In this document: piece by piece, positions 8,222 through 17,460 of the stretch | Position numbering within the stretch: position 1 is the stretch's first letter | Layout of the letters: every line of letters starts with the position of its first letter | Assembly (NCBI RefSeq): GCF_900115695.1 | Contig: NZ_FOXK01000003.1 | Location: forward strand, 488,740 to 552,739 | DNA: 64,000 nucleotides | Origin: Ectopseudomonas toyotomiensis | GTDB taxonomy: Bacteria; Pseudomonadota; Gammaproteobacteria; Pseudomonadales; Pseudomonadaceae | Direction of reading: 5' to 3' | Notes under the pieces: model-generated | The model's database searches: none | Seen by the model: the letters and a program-made list of their open reading frames with translations, nothing else | Told to the model about the DNA's origin: nothing | Translations under genes and position numbers: made by a program

Positions 8222-8986
8222 TCAGTCGGCCTGTAACGCCACCGGCTGCAGGTTGCTGTCGTCCTTGAGCTGCACGCCACTCAGTTGCAGGCGCAGCGCC
8301 TGACGTGCCAGGTAGTCGAGCTTGTGTGCCGCCAACTGGTAAGGCAGGCCCTCGGGCCGCACGTTGGAGATGCAGTTGCGCGCGCTGTCCAGGCAACCTA
8401 CCCGCGGTGCGTAGGTCAGATACAGGCCGAGGCTGTCCGGCGAGGTCAGGCCCGGGCGCTCGCCGATCATCACGACCACCAGGCGGGCTCGCAGCGCTTC
8501 GCCGATGCCGTCGCCAATCGCCACGCGGCCCTGTTCGGCAAGCACCACCGGGGTATTGGCCCAGTCGGTGGTGAAGCGTTCGCGAAAGGCCTGCAGCAGC
8601 GGCAGGGCATGGCGCTGCACGGCGACGGCCGACAAACCGTCGGCCAGTACGATGGCGAGTTCAGGCGCGGGCAGTTCGTGTTGCAGCTGCACGCGGCAGT
8701 CGCCGTGCAGGTGTCGGCCGTGATCCGGACGCAGCAGGTAGGTTTGCCGGTCCTCGGCGTTGCTGCGTACTTTCAGGGTACGAAAGCCTGCCGTATGCAA
8801 CTGATGCTTGAGTTCGCCGAAGTCCAGCGGACGATGCACCGCATCGCGCGCCTGGGCATGGGCCAGGCCGAACTTGAGCACCTCGCGGGTAGGCAGGCTG
8901 CAGCCGACGCGACCGAGGGCGATACGCGCCGAGGTATGCGCGCGCAGTTCATCCCAGGGATTTTGCTGAATCAGGTCATTGGCCAT
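8222..8986 (-). CDS. eutC: Ethanolamine ammonia-lyase light chain EutC
   Basis: A 254-residue subunit starting MANDLIQQNPWDELRAHTSA, with FGLAHAQARDAVHRPLDF and VVMIGERPGLTSPDSLGLYLTY, typical of EutC. With EutB it forms the adenosylcobalamin-dependent lyase that converts ethanolamine to acetaldehyde and ammonia in the cytoplasm. I chose the ATG at 8984-8986 because it overlaps the eutB TGA by one base, a standard coupling arrangement; a GTG one codon earlier is the alternative. No microcompartment shell genes are present, as usual in Pseudomonas. Confidence 0.95.
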   Translation of the reverse strand: MANDLIQQNPWDELRAHTSARIALGRVGCSLPTREVLKFGLAHAQARDAVHRPLDFGELKHQLHTAGFRTLKVRSNAEDRQTYLLRPDHGRHLHGDCRVQLQHELPAPELAIVLADGLSAVAVQRHALPLLQAFRERFTTDWANTPVVLAEQGRVAIGDGIGEALRARLVVVMIGERPGLTSPDSLGLYLTYAPRVGCLDSARNCISNVRPEGLPYQLAAHKLDYLARQALRLQLSGVQLKDDSNLQPVALQAD

Positions 8987-10380
8987 CACGCGGCTCCCGA
9001 GATGTGCGGCAGTTGCTTGAGCAGATGGTGGCCACGGCCGATCTCGCGCAGGCGGCCGCTCGGTTCGGTAATGGCCATGCGCGCCAGCCAGGCGTCAAAT
9101 TCCGGTGCGCGTTTCAGGCCCAGCACGTTGCGCAGGTACAGCGCATCGTGGAACGAGGTGCTCTGGTAGTTGAGCATGATGTCGTCGGCACCCGGGATGC
9201 CCATGATGAAGTTGATGCCGGCCGCGCCGAGCAGGGTGAGCAGGCTGTCCATGTCGTCCTGATCGGCTTCGGCGTGGTTGGTGTAGCAGACGTCGCAGCC
9301 CATCGGCAGGCCGAGCAGCTTGGCGCAGAAGTGATCCTCCAGCCCGGCGCGGATGATCTGCTTGCCGTCGTAGAGGTACTCCGGGCCGATGAAGCCGACC
9401 ACGGTGTTGACCAGCAGCGGGCGGAACTCGCGGGCCACGGCGTAGGCGCGCGCCTCGCAGGTCTGCTGGTCGACGCCATGGTGGCCGCCGGCCGACAGCG
9501 CGCTGCCCTGGCCGGTTTCGAAGTACATGACGTTATCCCCCAGGGTGCCGCGACCGAGCGACAGCGCGGCCTCGTGAGCCTCACGCAGGATCGCCAGGGA
9601 AACGCCGAAGCCGGCATTGGTGGCCTCGGTGCCGGCGATGGATTGGAACACCAGGTCGATCGGCGCGCCGGCCTCGATGGCCTGGATCTGGGTGGTGACG
9701 TGGGTGAGCACGCAGCTCTGCATGGGGATTTCGAAGTGTTGGCGCACCTCGTCCATCATCTGCCACAGGCGCATCAGCGTTGGCAGCGAATCGCTGGCCG
9801 GGTTGATGCCAACCGTGGCGTCACCCGAGCCGTAGAGCAGGCCGTCGAGCATGCTGGCGGCAATGCCGCGCACATCGTCGGTGGGGTGGTTGGGCTGCAG
9901 GCGTACGGCCAGATGGCCGGGCAGGCCCAGGGTGTTGCGAAAACGGCTGATCACCTGACATTTACGCGCCACCAGGATCAGGTCCTGATTGCGCATCAGC
10001 TTGCTCACGGCGGCAACCATCTCCGGCGTCAACCCGGCGGCCACGGCAGCCAGGCGCGCGCTGTCGGTCTTCTCAAGCAGCAGCCAGTCGCGCAGGTCGC
10101 CGACCGTGAGGTGGCTGATCGGGGCGAAGGCAGTGGCATCGTGGTGGTCGATGATCAGGCGGGTGACTTCGTCCTGCTCGTAAGGAATAAGCGCCTCGTC
10201 GAGAAAGCGCTTGAGCGGCACCTCGGCCAGGGCCAGCTTGGCCGCCATACGCTCTTCGTAGGTAGCGGCGGCCAGCCCTGCCAGGTAATCGCCGGAGCGC
10301 GCCGGGCTGGCCTTGGCCAACAGCGTCTTGAGGTCGGCGAAGCGGTAGACCAGGCTGCCGATGGTGGTTTGATAGGGCAT
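8986..10380 (-). CDS. eutB: Ethanolamine ammonia-lyase heavy chain EutB
   Basis: A 464-residue catalytic subunit beginning MPYQTTIGSLVYRFADLKTL. Recognisable blocks are GLLYGSGDATVGINPASDS, FETGQGSALSAGGHHGVDQQ and MGIPGADDIMLNYQSTS, characteristic of the EutB TIM barrel. The start at 10378-10380 fits family length; a TTG six codons upstream has weaker support. It is translationally coupled to eutC. An ethanolamine permease or AraC/Fis-type regulator often accompanies eutBC in Pseudomonas, but the divergent neighbour here is a CBS-histidine kinase, so uptake and aldehyde oxidation must be encoded elsewhere. Confidence 0.96.
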   Translation of the reverse strand: MPYQTTIGSLVYRFADLKTLLAKASPARSGDYLAGLAAATYEERMAAKLALAEVPLKRFLDEALIPYEQDEVTRLIIDHHDATAFAPISHLTVGDLRDWLLLEKTDSARLAAVAAGLTPEMVAAVSKLMRNQDLILVARKCQVISRFRNTLGLPGHLAVRLQPNHPTDDVRGIAASMLDGLLYGSGDATVGINPASDSLPTLMRLWQMMDEVRQHFEIPMQSCVLTHVTTQIQAIEAGAPIDLVFQSIAGTEATNAGFGVSLAILREAHEAALSLGRGTLGDNVMYFETGQGSALSAGGHHGVDQQTCEARAYAVAREFRPLLVNTVVGFIGPEYLYDGKQIIRAGLEDHFCAKLLGLPMGCDVCYTNHAEADQDDMDSLLTLLGAAGINFIMGIPGADDIMLNYQSTSFHDALYLRNVLGLKRAPEFDAWLARMAITEPSGRLREIGRGHHLLKQLPHISGAA

Positions 10381-10612
10381 GGCTGCAACCTGCTGCAAAA
10401 GGATGTGCTTGCCGTGCAGTGCTCATGCCAGAGGGCCGGCCGCCCGAGATTTGCGCTCCGTAGAAGCTGGCCGGCTATCTCAGGAGCTGGAAAATGGTGC
10501 GGGGAATAGGGCTGGCGCACCAGGGTGGCGCGCCGGCAGCGTGATGTCTGTCACATGATGGCAACTTGGCGCTGTTTGAATGACGGCTTTCCGATAGCAG
10601 GGGAGGCCGTTC

Positions 10613-11917
10613 GTGACCCAAGCCAGAGCGCTGCAATCGCTGATGCGAGCCGTGAAGCCGCTCGCTGCGTCGATGAGCATCAACGAGGTCGCCGATCTGT
10701 TTCTGGCGGCTGAACACCGCGCCTTTCTTTCCCTGCCGGTGGTGGACGAGAACAACCGGCCACTCGGCCTGGTCAGTCGCGCCACCCTGCAGGACATCTT
10801 CATGCAGCGCTTCGGGCGCGACCTGCGCGGTCGTCATCCGGTTGGCGAGGTGATGAACGACGCGCCGCTGATCGTCAGCCTGGAAGCCAGCCTGGAAGAG
10901 GCTTCCAAGCAGGTCACCGCCCAGTTGCAATACCCGATCACCGAGGACTTCGTCCTGATCGATGCCCAGGGAGAATACTGCGGTCTGGGTACGGTGCTGG
11001 ATCTGCTCAAGGCCATGGAAGCACGTGTCGCCCAGCGCAACCGCGTGCTGCGCCAGGCGCTGGTGGATCTCAAGGAGTCCCAGGTGCAGTTGCTGCAATC
11101 GGAGAAGATGGCGTCGCTCGGGCAGATGGTCGCCGGCGTCGCCCACGAGTTGAACACGCCGCTGGGCTACGTGAAAAACAACGTGCAGCTGCTGCGTGAA
11201 TTGAGTGAGCCACTGTTCGAACTCGCCGCCGCACAGGCGCGCCTGGGCCAGTGTCTGAACGACCCCGACTGCGACGAGGCGAGCCTGAGCCAGGCCCTGC
11301 AGGCCGCCGAACAGGCTCGCCAGCAGGCTGCGCCGGAGCTACTGGCCGAGGATCTGCAGCAGCTGTATGGCGACACCCTGTATGGCCTGGAACAGATCGC
11401 CGAACTGGTGGTGGGCCTGAAGGATTTCGCCCGTCTCGACCGCGCCATGAGCGAGGAGGTCGACCTCAATGACTGCATCCGCAGTGCGCTGCTGATCGCG
11501 CGCAACCACATCAAGGACAAGGCCGAAGTGGTGCAGCAGCTCGGCGAGCTGCCGCGTATCGCCTGCGCGCCCTCGCAGATCAACCAGGTGTTGCTCAACC
11601 TGTTGACCAACGCTGCCCAGGCCATCGATGGCAGCGGGCGTATTCAGATTCGCAGCTGGGCCGATGCCGAGGGCATCCATGTCTCGCTGCAGGACAACGG
11701 CCGTGGCATGCCGCCGGAAGTCATGGCGAAAATCTTCGATCCTTTCTTCACCACCAAGCCGGTCGGCCAGGGCACCGGCCTCGGGTTGTCCATCAGCTAC
11801 AAGATCGTCCAGGACCACGGCGGCCGCATTCGCGTCGCCTCCGAGCCAGGGCGTGGCACGCGTTTTCTGATCAGCCTGCCGCTGCCCGCTACTGTCGCCA
11901 TGAAAAGGAGCGCCTGA
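10613..11917 (+). CDS. CBS-domain sensor histidine kinase (soluble)
   Basis: A 434-residue kinase starting at a GTG behind GGGGAGG. Residues ~15-135 hold a CBS pair ([19 protein letters not shown], then [19 protein letters not shown]). A coiled linker leads to the HisKA dimerisation helix with phospho-acceptor H178 ([12 protein letters not shown]). HATPase_c follows, with the N box [18 protein letters not shown] and [13 protein letters not shown]. There is no signal peptide or transmembrane segment, so it is a cytoplasmic sensor; CBS domains usually bind adenine nucleotides. It overlaps the downstream double-receiver regulator (TGATG), and the two form a cognate pair. It is divergent from eutB with a 232-base gap; a functional link is not shown. 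Confidence 0.88.
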   Translation: MTQARALQSLMRAVKPLAASMSINEVADLFLAAEHRAFLSLPVVDENNRPLGLVSRATLQDIFMQRFGRDLRGRHPVGEVMNDAPLIVSLEASLEEASKQVTAQLQYPITEDFVLIDAQGEYCGLGTVLDLLKAMEARVAQRNRVLRQALVDLKESQVQLLQSEKMASLGQMVAGVAHELNTPLGYVKNNVQLLRELSEPLFELAAAQARLGQCLNDPDCDEASLSQALQAAEQARQQAAPELLAEDLQQLYGDTLYGLEQIAELVVGLKDFARLDRAMSEEVDLNDCIRSALLIARNHIKDKAEVVQQLGELPRIACAPSQINQVLLNLLTNAAQAIDGSGRIQIRSWADAEGIHVSLQDNGRGMPPEVMAKIFDPFFTTKPVGQGTGLGLSISYKIVQDHGGRIRVASEPGRGTRFLISLPLPATVAMKRSA

Positions 11918-12831
11918 TGTCCGCACCCGTTCGCATTCTCTTCGTCGATGACGAGGAGCGCATTCTGCGCAGTCTCGCCCTGCAGTTTCGCCGCCACTAC
12001 GAGGTGCTGACCGAGAGTGACCCGTTGCGCGCCCTGCAGCGCCTGCGTGAGGAGCACATCCACGTGCTGGTCAGCGATCAACGCATGCCGCAGATGAGCG
12101 GAGCGCAACTGCTGGCCGAAGCGCGCGAGATCGCGCCGAACACCCTGCGTATCCTGCTGACCGGCTATTCCGATCTGGATGCCGCGGTTGAGGCGTTGAA
12201 CAACGGCGGCATCTTCCGCTACCTGACCAAGCCTTGGGACCAGCAGGAAATGGCCTTCACCCTGCGTCAGGCGGCAGAGTTGGCGGTGCGCCAGGCACAG
12301 CCGCTGCAATCTGTCGCCAGCGAAGGGCTGAGTGCTCCGCTGTCGGTGCTGCTGTTGGACGACGATCCGGACACGCTCAGCGTCGTTGGCGAGTTCTGCG
12401 TCGCAGGCGGGCACCGCCTGCTGCGTGCGCGCAATCTGGCCGAGGCCATGCTGCAACTCAACAACGAAGGCGTGGACATTCTGGTCAGTGACCTCAAGCT
12501 GGCAGGCGAGGACACCGCGCCGTTGCTCAAGACCCTGGCGCAAGCGCACCCACGTCTGCTCAGCCTGGTGGTCACGCCGTTTCAGGACACCCAGGCGTTG
12601 CTGCGCCTGGTCAACGAGGCGCAGATCTTCCGCTATCTGCCCAAGCCGATTCGCCGTGGTCTGTTCGAGAAGGGCCTCAAGGCCGCTGCCGAGCAAGCCT
12701 TGATCTGGCGCGCGCAGCCGCAGCAGGTGGTCACTCGCCTGGCCGAGGTGCCGCGTGACGAGCGCGAGCAGGAGAAGGTCGGCAGTCTGCTGGGCATGCT
12801 CGGGCGCCTGCGTGAGCGGCTGATTGCCTGA
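11917..12831 (+). CDS. Double-receiver (REC-REC) response regulator without output domain
   Basis: A 304-residue protein with two receiver domains in tandem. REC1 (residues 1-125) has the acidic pair DD11-12, phospho-acceptor D54 (LVSDQRMPQMSG) and K106 (YLTKPW). REC2 (141-260) has DDD148-150, D192 (LVSDLKLAGED) and a KP signature (YLPKPI). The last ~45 residues are charged and no DNA-binding or enzymatic domain is seen. The start ATG overlaps the kinase stop. REC1 resembles receivers of RpfG/HD-GYP-type regulators (LLTGYSDLDAAVEALNNGGIFRYLTKPW compared in parts), but no HD-GYP follows. It probably works as a phosphorelay or phosphate sink, or through partner proteins. Confidence 0.85.
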   Translation: MSAPVRILFVDDEERILRSLALQFRRHYEVLTESDPLRALQRLREEHIHVLVSDQRMPQMSGAQLLAEAREIAPNTLRILLTGYSDLDAAVEALNNGGIFRYLTKPWDQQEMAFTLRQAAELAVRQAQPLQSVASEGLSAPLSVLLLDDDPDTLSVVGEFCVAGGHRLLRARNLAEAMLQLNNEGVDILVSDLKLAGEDTAPLLKTLAQAHPRLLSLVVTPFQDTQALLRLVNEAQIFRYLPKPIRRGLFEKGLKAAAEQALIWRAQPQQVVTRLAEVPRDEREQEKVGSLLGMLGRLRERLIA

Positions 12832-12834
12832 TAG

Positions 12835-12865
12835 CCGCTAGCCCGGATGCAGTCTGGGCTAGCGG
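12835..12865. repeat. Short palindromic element after the response regulator
   Basis: Perfect 10-base arms CCGCTAGCCC and GGGCTAGCGG flank GGATGCAGTCT. It belongs to the TAGCCCGGATGCAxTCCGGG family seen also at 15628-15649 and 51482-51543. There is no T-run; it may end transcription in a Rho-assisted way or protect the 3' end. Confidence 0.65.
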
Positions 12866-12955
12866 ACTGCATGTGGTAAGGGCTTTAGCCGCGACCAGTG
12901 AGAGGAAGCTTTGCGCTACAATGCGCGGCGTTTTTATCCTGTTCGAGACCCGCCC

Positions 12956-13657
12956 ATGCCTGTCTGCCAAACCCCGATCATCGTCGCCCTCGACTTTCCC
13001 AGCCGTGATGCCGCTCTGGCGCTGGCCGATCAGCTCGATCCGGCGCTGTGTCGGGTCAAGGTCGGCAAGGAGCTGTTCACCCGTAGCGGCCCACAAGTGG
13101 TCGAGGCGTTGCAGGCCAAGGGTTTCGAGCTGTTCCTCGATCTGAAATTCCACGACATCCCCAACACCACGGCGATGGCGGTCAAGGCCGCGGCGGAGCT
13201 GGGCGTGTGGATGGTCAACGTGCACTGTTCCGGCGGCCTGCGCATGATGGCGGCCTGTCGTAATGAGCTGGACAAGCTGGCTGGCGCCAAGCCGCTGCTG
13301 ATTGGCGTGACGGTGCTGACCAGCATGGAGCAGCAGGACCTGGCCGGCATCGGTCTGGACGTGCCGCCGCAGGAGCAGGTGCTGCGCCTGGCCGGCCTGG
13401 CCGCCGAGGCTGGGCTCGACGGCCTGGTCTGCTCGGCGCAGGAGGCCCGCGCACTGAAGGTCGCGCAGCCGCGTCTGCAACTGGTCACGCCGGGCATTCG
13501 TCCTGCCGGCAGCAGCGCCGATGATCAGAAGCGCATTCTTACCCCGCGCCAGGCGCTGGAGGCCGGCTCCGATTATCTGGTGATCGGCCGTCCGATCAGC
13601 CAGGCTGCCGATCCGGCGCAGGCCCTGGCTGCCGTGGTTGCCGAACTGCAAGGCTGA
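12956..13657 (+). CDS. pyrF: Orotidine 5'-phosphate decarboxylase PyrF
   Basis: A 233-residue TIM-barrel enzyme of de novo UMP synthesis. The catalytic DxKxxD array is D62-K64-D67 ([12 protein letters not shown]); the substrate-binding VTPGIRP and the C-terminal DYLVIGRPI are present. I chose the ATG at 12956 ([16 protein letters not shown]) to match the family; an ATG 45 bases upstream would add an unrelated basic leader. It is probably a monocistron, with its promoter in the 124-base gap behind the response regulator. Confidence 0.97.
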   Translation: MPVCQTPIIVALDFPSRDAALALADQLDPALCRVKVGKELFTRSGPQVVEALQAKGFELFLDLKFHDIPNTTAMAVKAAAELGVWMVNVHCSGGLRMMAACRNELDKLAGAKPLLIGVTVLTSMEQQDLAGIGLDVPPQEQVLRLAGLAAEAGLDGLVCSAQEARALKVAQPRLQLVTPGIRPAGSSADDQKRILTPRQALEAGSDYLVIGRPISQAADPAQALAAVVAELQG

Positions 13658-13790
13658 GCATCGATTGGCAGGGCGCGCCATCAGCGCCCTGCATGACCCA
13701 CCACTCCAGAGCCTGATAGTGCTGCTCACCGTCTGGCTTGCTGGCTAGACTCCTCGCCAATTCAACAAGAATCGCTGCGAGGAAGCAGAC

Positions 13791-14552
13791 ATGAGCATGA
13801 CGTTCTCCGGCCAGGTCGCCCTGGTCACCGGTGCTGCAGCCGGTATTGGCCGTGCCACCGCCCAGGCCTTCGCTGCCGAAGGGCTCAAGGTGGTGGTTTC
13901 CGATGTCGACGTCGCCGCTGGCGAGGGCACTGTCGAGCTGATTCGTGCGGCCGGCGGCGAGGCCTGCTTCGTGCGTTGCGACGTGACCCGTGATGCCGAG
14001 GTCAAGGCGCTGATGGACGCCACGGTGGCACAGTACGGCCGCCTGGACTACGCCTTCAACAACGCCGGTATCGAGATCGAACAGGGCAAGCTGGCCGACG
14101 GCAACGAAGCCGAGTTCGACGCTATCATGGGTGTCAACGTCAAGGGCGTGTGGCTGTGCATGAAGCACCAGATCCCCTTGCTGCTGGCCCAGGGAGGTGG
14201 TGCCATCGTCAACACCGCTTCGGTCGCCGGCCTGGGTGCCGCACCGAAGATGAGCATCTACGCCGCCTCCAAGCATGCGGTGATCGGCCTGACCAAATCG
14301 GCGGCGATCGAGTACGCCAAGAAGAAGATCCGCGTCAACGCGGTCTGCCCGGCGGTGATCGACACCGACATGTTCCGCCGCGCCTATGAGGCCGACCCGA
14401 AGAAGGCCGAGTTCGCCGCCGCCATGCACCCGGTCGGGCGCATCGGCAAGGTCGAGGAGATCGCGGCTGCCGTGCTCTATCTGTGCAGCGACCACGCGGC
14501 ATTCACCACTGGTCAGGCATTGGCCGTGGATGGCGGGGCCACAGCAATATAA
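13791..14552 (+). CDS. SDR-family oxidoreductase (classical, glucose-1-dehydrogenase-like)
   Basis: A 253-residue classical SDR: TGAAAGIG at 13-20 for cofactor binding, D at the end of beta-2 (VSDVD) favouring NAD, NNAG, a catalytic serine in NTASVAG, and the YAASK catalytic pair. The C-terminus ends GQALAVDGGATAI as usual. The start is the ATG at 13791, following a GAGGAAG. The substrate cannot be read from the sequence; the neighbours pyrF and a BASS transporter give no pathway. Confidence 0.88.
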   Translation: MSMTFSGQVALVTGAAAGIGRATAQAFAAEGLKVVVSDVDVAAGEGTVELIRAAGGEACFVRCDVTRDAEVKALMDATVAQYGRLDYAFNNAGIEIEQGKLADGNEAEFDAIMGVNVKGVWLCMKHQIPLLLAQGGGAIVNTASVAGLGAAPKMSIYAASKHAVIGLTKSAAIEYAKKKIRVNAVCPAVIDTDMFRRAYEADPKKAEFAAAMHPVGRIGKVEEIAAAVLYLCSDHAAFTTGQALAVDGGATAI

Positions 14553-14664
14553 AGGCTCTAGCCCGGTAGTCTGCAAGCAGGCTAAGGTTGGCTCGCAGGG
14601 CCACTGTCAGCAGTGGTCCTGACTCAGCACAATCCTGCCAGGTTCAACTGGAGCGATAACAATA

Positions 14665-15561
14665 ATGACCGCCGATCCCTTGCTGACGTTTTTCCTTCCC
14701 GCTGCGCTGGGCATCATCATGCTCGGGCTTGGCCTGTCACTGAGCCTGGCCGATTTCGCCCGCGTGGCCAAATTCCCCAAACCGGTATTGATCGGCCTGG
14801 CCTGTCAGCTGCTGCTGTTGCCGCTGGCGTGCTTCTTCCTGGCTAAATTGTTCGGTCTGGCGCCGGCGCTGGCCGTCGGTCTGATGCTGTTGGCTGCCTC
14901 GCCGGGTGGCACCACCGCCAATCTCTACAGTCATCTGGCTCACGGCGACGTGGCGTTGAATATCACCCTCACCGCGGTCAATTCGGTGATCGCGATTCTG
15001 ACCATGCCGTTGATCGTCAATCTGTCACTGGCCTATTTCATGTCGGCCGATCAGGCTATCCCGCTGCAGTTCGCCAAGGTGGTGCAGGTGTTCGTCATCG
15101 TCCTTGGTCCGGTGGCCATCGGCATGTGGCTGCGCAGCCGTTTTCCGGGCTTCGCCGAGCGCATGCAGAAGCCGGTGAAGATCATCTCGGCGCTGTTCCT
15201 GCTGCTGATCATCCTGCTGGCAGTGGCCAAGGACTGGCGCACCTTCGTCGATTACGCGCCTGCGGTGGGCGGCGCGGCGCTGGCCTTCAACCTGCTGAGC
15301 ATGGCGGTGGGCTACTGCGTGCCCAGGTTGCTCAAGCTCAATCTGCGTCAGGCCATCGCCATTGCTATGGAAATCGGCATTCACAACGGCACCCTGGCCA
15401 TTGCCCTGGCGCTGAGCCCGGCGCTGCTGAACAACCCGACCATGGCCATTCCTGCGGCCATCTACAGCCTGATCATGTTCATCACGGCGGCGCTGTTCGG
15501 CTTGTGGGTCAACCGTGTGCATGGCGCAGAGCTGGCCCACGACGCGGTGCCCGAACAGTAG
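14665..15561 (+). CDS. Bile acid:sodium symporter (BASS) family transporter
   Basis: A 298-residue inner-membrane protein with nine to ten hydrophobic segments. The BASS signatures are LLAASPGGTTANLYSHLAHGDVALN (helix 4 crossover, quoted from the family region near residues 70-95) and EIGIHNGTLAIALALS near residue 235. Bacterial members carry organic anions such as bile salts, pantoate or other acids with Na+. The ATG at 14665 follows a GGAG about 13 bases away. Its TAG stop (15559-15561) coincides with the first bases of a REP-like repeat. The substrate is unknown. Confidence 0.88.
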   Translation: MTADPLLTFFLPAALGIIMLGLGLSLSLADFARVAKFPKPVLIGLACQLLLLPLACFFLAKLFGLAPALAVGLMLLAASPGGTTANLYSHLAHGDVALNITLTAVNSVIAILTMPLIVNLSLAYFMSADQAIPLQFAKVVQVFVIVLGPVAIGMWLRSRFPGFAERMQKPVKIISALFLLLIILLAVAKDWRTFVDYAPAVGGAALAFNLLSMAVGYCVPRLLKLNLRQAIAIAMEIGIHNGTLAIALALSPALLNNPTMAIPAAIYSLIMFITAALFGLWVNRVHGAELAHDAVPEQ

Positions 15562-15649
15562 GGTGCGCTGCGCGCACCGCATGCATACGCTGTCAGTCGT
15601 TGGTGCGCACGGCGCACCCTACCGCGCGTAGCCCGGATTGCATCCGGGC
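15558..15649. repeat. Composite REP-like element between the BASS transporter and benE-like gene
   Basis: Arms of 21 bases at 15558-15578 and 15602-15622 match the 176-231 element, the second arm exactly. They are followed immediately by a second palindrome family, TAGCCCGGATTGCATCCGGG, at 15629-15648. It lies between convergent genes. The first arm supplies the TAG stop of the BASS gene. Confidence 0.8.
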
Positions 15650-15658
15650 GACAGGGGG

Positions 15659-16849
15659 TTATCGCTTGCCCCAGTTCAGTACGGCCAGGGTCAGCAGGCC
15701 AGCGACTATGCCCCAGAATGCCGATCCGACGCCCGCCAGGGTCATGCCGGAGGCGGTGACCAGGAAGGTTATCAGCGCCGCTTCGCGCTCGTTGGGCTCG
15801 CTCATGGCCTGGGTCAGGCCGCCGATGATCGAGGCAAACAGAGCCAGCGCGGCGATTGACAGGATCAACGCCGCCGGCAGCGCCTCGAATAGCGAGGCCA
15901 GGGTGGCGCCGAAGATGCCGGCGATGGCGTAGAACACCCCGCACCAGACTGCTGCGGTGTAGCGCTTGCGCGGGTCTTCATGAGCTTCCGGGCCGGCGCA
16001 GATGGCGGCGCTGATGGCGGCCATATGAATGCCATGGCTGCCGAACGGCGCCATCAGGATCGACACCAGGCCAGTGCTGGTCAGCAGCGGTGAGGCCGGC
16101 ACGTCATAGCCATTGGCGCGTAGAACGGCCATGCCCGGCAGGTTCTGCGAGGCCATGGCGACTATGAACAGCGGAATGCCGATGCTGATGGCGGCGGCCA
16201 AAGAGAAGCTCGGCGTGGTCCATTCAGGCGTGGCCAGTTGCAACTGGAAATCGCTGAAGTCCAGCAGGCCGAAGACCGCGGCCAGCACGCTGCCGACGAT
16301 CAGCGCAGAGAGCACTGAGTAACGCGGCCACAGGCGCTTGCCGAGCAGGTAGGCAAGCAGCATGGCGATCACCAGAAAGGGCTGCTGCTCGGCGGCCACG
16401 CAGATTTCCAGGCCGATCTTGAACAGCACACCGGCCAGTAGCGCGGCGGCGATGGAGCTAGGCATACGGCGCATCAGGCGGTCGAAGGTGCCGGTCAGAC
16501 CGATCAGAACGATCAGGCCCGAGGCGAGGATGTAGGCGCCAATGGCCTCGCCATAGGAGACCTGCGGCAGGCTGGTGATCAGCAGCGCGGCGCCAGGGGT
16601 GGACCAGGCGATCATCACCGGCGCGCGATAGCGCAGCGAGAGCACGATGCAGCACAGCGCCATGCCGATCGACAGTGCCCAGATCCACGAGGAAATCTGT
16701 CCTGCGGTGAGGCCGGCAGCCTGGCCGGCCTGGAACATCAGCACCAGGGAGCTGGTATAGCCGGTGAGCATGGCAATGAAGCCAGCGACCACGGCCGAGG
16801 TGGAGGTGTCCGCCAGTGGGCGCAGACGAGTAGGGGCGGCGTCTTGCAT
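15659..16849 (-). CDS. BenE-family (benzoate/H+ symporter-like) transporter
   Basis: A 396-residue polytopic protein with about eleven to twelve hydrophobic segments beginning MQDAAPTRLRPLADTSTSAV. Features of the BenE family include MIAWSTPGAALLITSLPQV near residue 75 and FGSHGIHMAAISAAICAGPEAHEDP near residue 275. The true start is the ATG at 16847-16849, which overlaps the TGA of the upstream LysE gene, so the two are coupled. BenE proteins import benzoate, but there is no ben or cat gene here; pairing with a LysE exporter argues against a dedicated benzoate role. Substrate unknown. Confidence 0.85.
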   Translation of the reverse strand: MQDAAPTRLRPLADTSTSAVVAGFIAMLTGYTSSLVLMFQAGQAAGLTAGQISSWIWALSIGMALCCIVLSLRYRAPVMIAWSTPGAALLITSLPQVSYGEAIGAYILASGLIVLIGLTGTFDRLMRRMPSSIAAALLAGVLFKIGLEICVAAEQQPFLVIAMLLAYLLGKRLWPRYSVLSALIVGSVLAAVFGLLDFSDFQLQLATPEWTTPSFSLAAAISIGIPLFIVAMASQNLPGMAVLRANGYDVPASPLLTSTGLVSILMAPFGSHGIHMAAISAAICAGPEAHEDPRKRYTAAVWCGVFYAIAGIFGATLASLFEALPAALILSIAALALFASIIGGLTQAMSEPNEREAALITFLVTASGMTLAGVGSAFWGIVAGLLTLAVLNWGKR

Positions 16850-17460
16850 CAGAACATTCCAGTGTCGACGATGATGGGGTAGAGCGAGGCGACCAGCAGC
16901 AGCGCCATGCCGATGTTGAAGGCGCGCAGCGCGCGCGGGTTGTCCAACCACTTGCGCAGCAGGCTGCCGGCGACGGTCCACAATCCCACGCTGGGGCAGT
17001 TGACCAGGGCAAACAGAGCGGCGATCAACAGTACGTTGCTGAAGAAGCCATCCTGCGGCGTGTAGGTGGTGATGGCGCCGATGGCCATGATCCACGCCTT
17101 GGGGTTGACCCACTGAAAGGCCGCCGCCTGGATGAAGGTGAACGGCTTGGCCTCGGGATTCTCGCGGCTCTGCGGTGCGCCGGACTGGGCGATTTTCCAG
17201 GCCAGATAAAGCAGGTACGCGGCGCCGACATAGCGCAGTACGTCGTGCAGCACCGGCAGGCGTTGGAACACCTGGCCGAGGCCTAGGCCCACGGCAGCCA
17301 CCAGCAGCATGAAACCGAGGCTGATGCCAAGCATGTGTGGAATGCTGCGGCGCACGCCGAAGTTCACCCCGGAGGCGAGCAGCATCATATTGTTGGGGCC
17401 GGGCGTCACCGAGGTGACGAAGGCGAAGGCGATGAAGGCGAGCAGCAGTTCGGTGGACAT
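16849..17460 (-). CDS. LysE/RhtB-family exporter
   Basis: A 203-residue protein with six hydrophobic segments. The LysE signature SVTPGPNNMMLLASGVNFG is at residues ~17-35, and FQWVNPKAWIMAIGA near 115-130. The family exports amino acids or homoserine-like metabolites. The ATG at 17458-17460 follows GGAGAA; translation could be read from an ATG far upstream but the domain starts here. It overlaps the BenE-like gene (TGATG). Substrate unknown. Confidence 0.88.
   Translation of the reverse strand: MSTELLLAFIAFAFVTSVTPGPNNMMLLASGVNFGVRRSIPHMLGISLGFMLLVAAVGLGLGQVFQRLPVLHDVLRYVGAAYLLYLAWKIAQSGAPQSRENPEAKPFTFIQAAAFQWVNPKAWIMAIGAITTYTPQDGFFSNVLLIAALFALVNCPSVGLWTVAGSLLRKWLDNPRALRAFNIGMALLLVASLYPIIVDTGMF

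Noticed and set aside
9004..10509. A 501-codon plus-strand frame opposite eutB
   Set aside because: Antisense shadow of a strongly conserved enzyme; composition and lack of motifs speak against it.
15659..16849. BenE-like gene as part of a benzoate operon
   Set aside because: No benABCD or cat genes adjacent; it is coupled to a LysE exporter instead.
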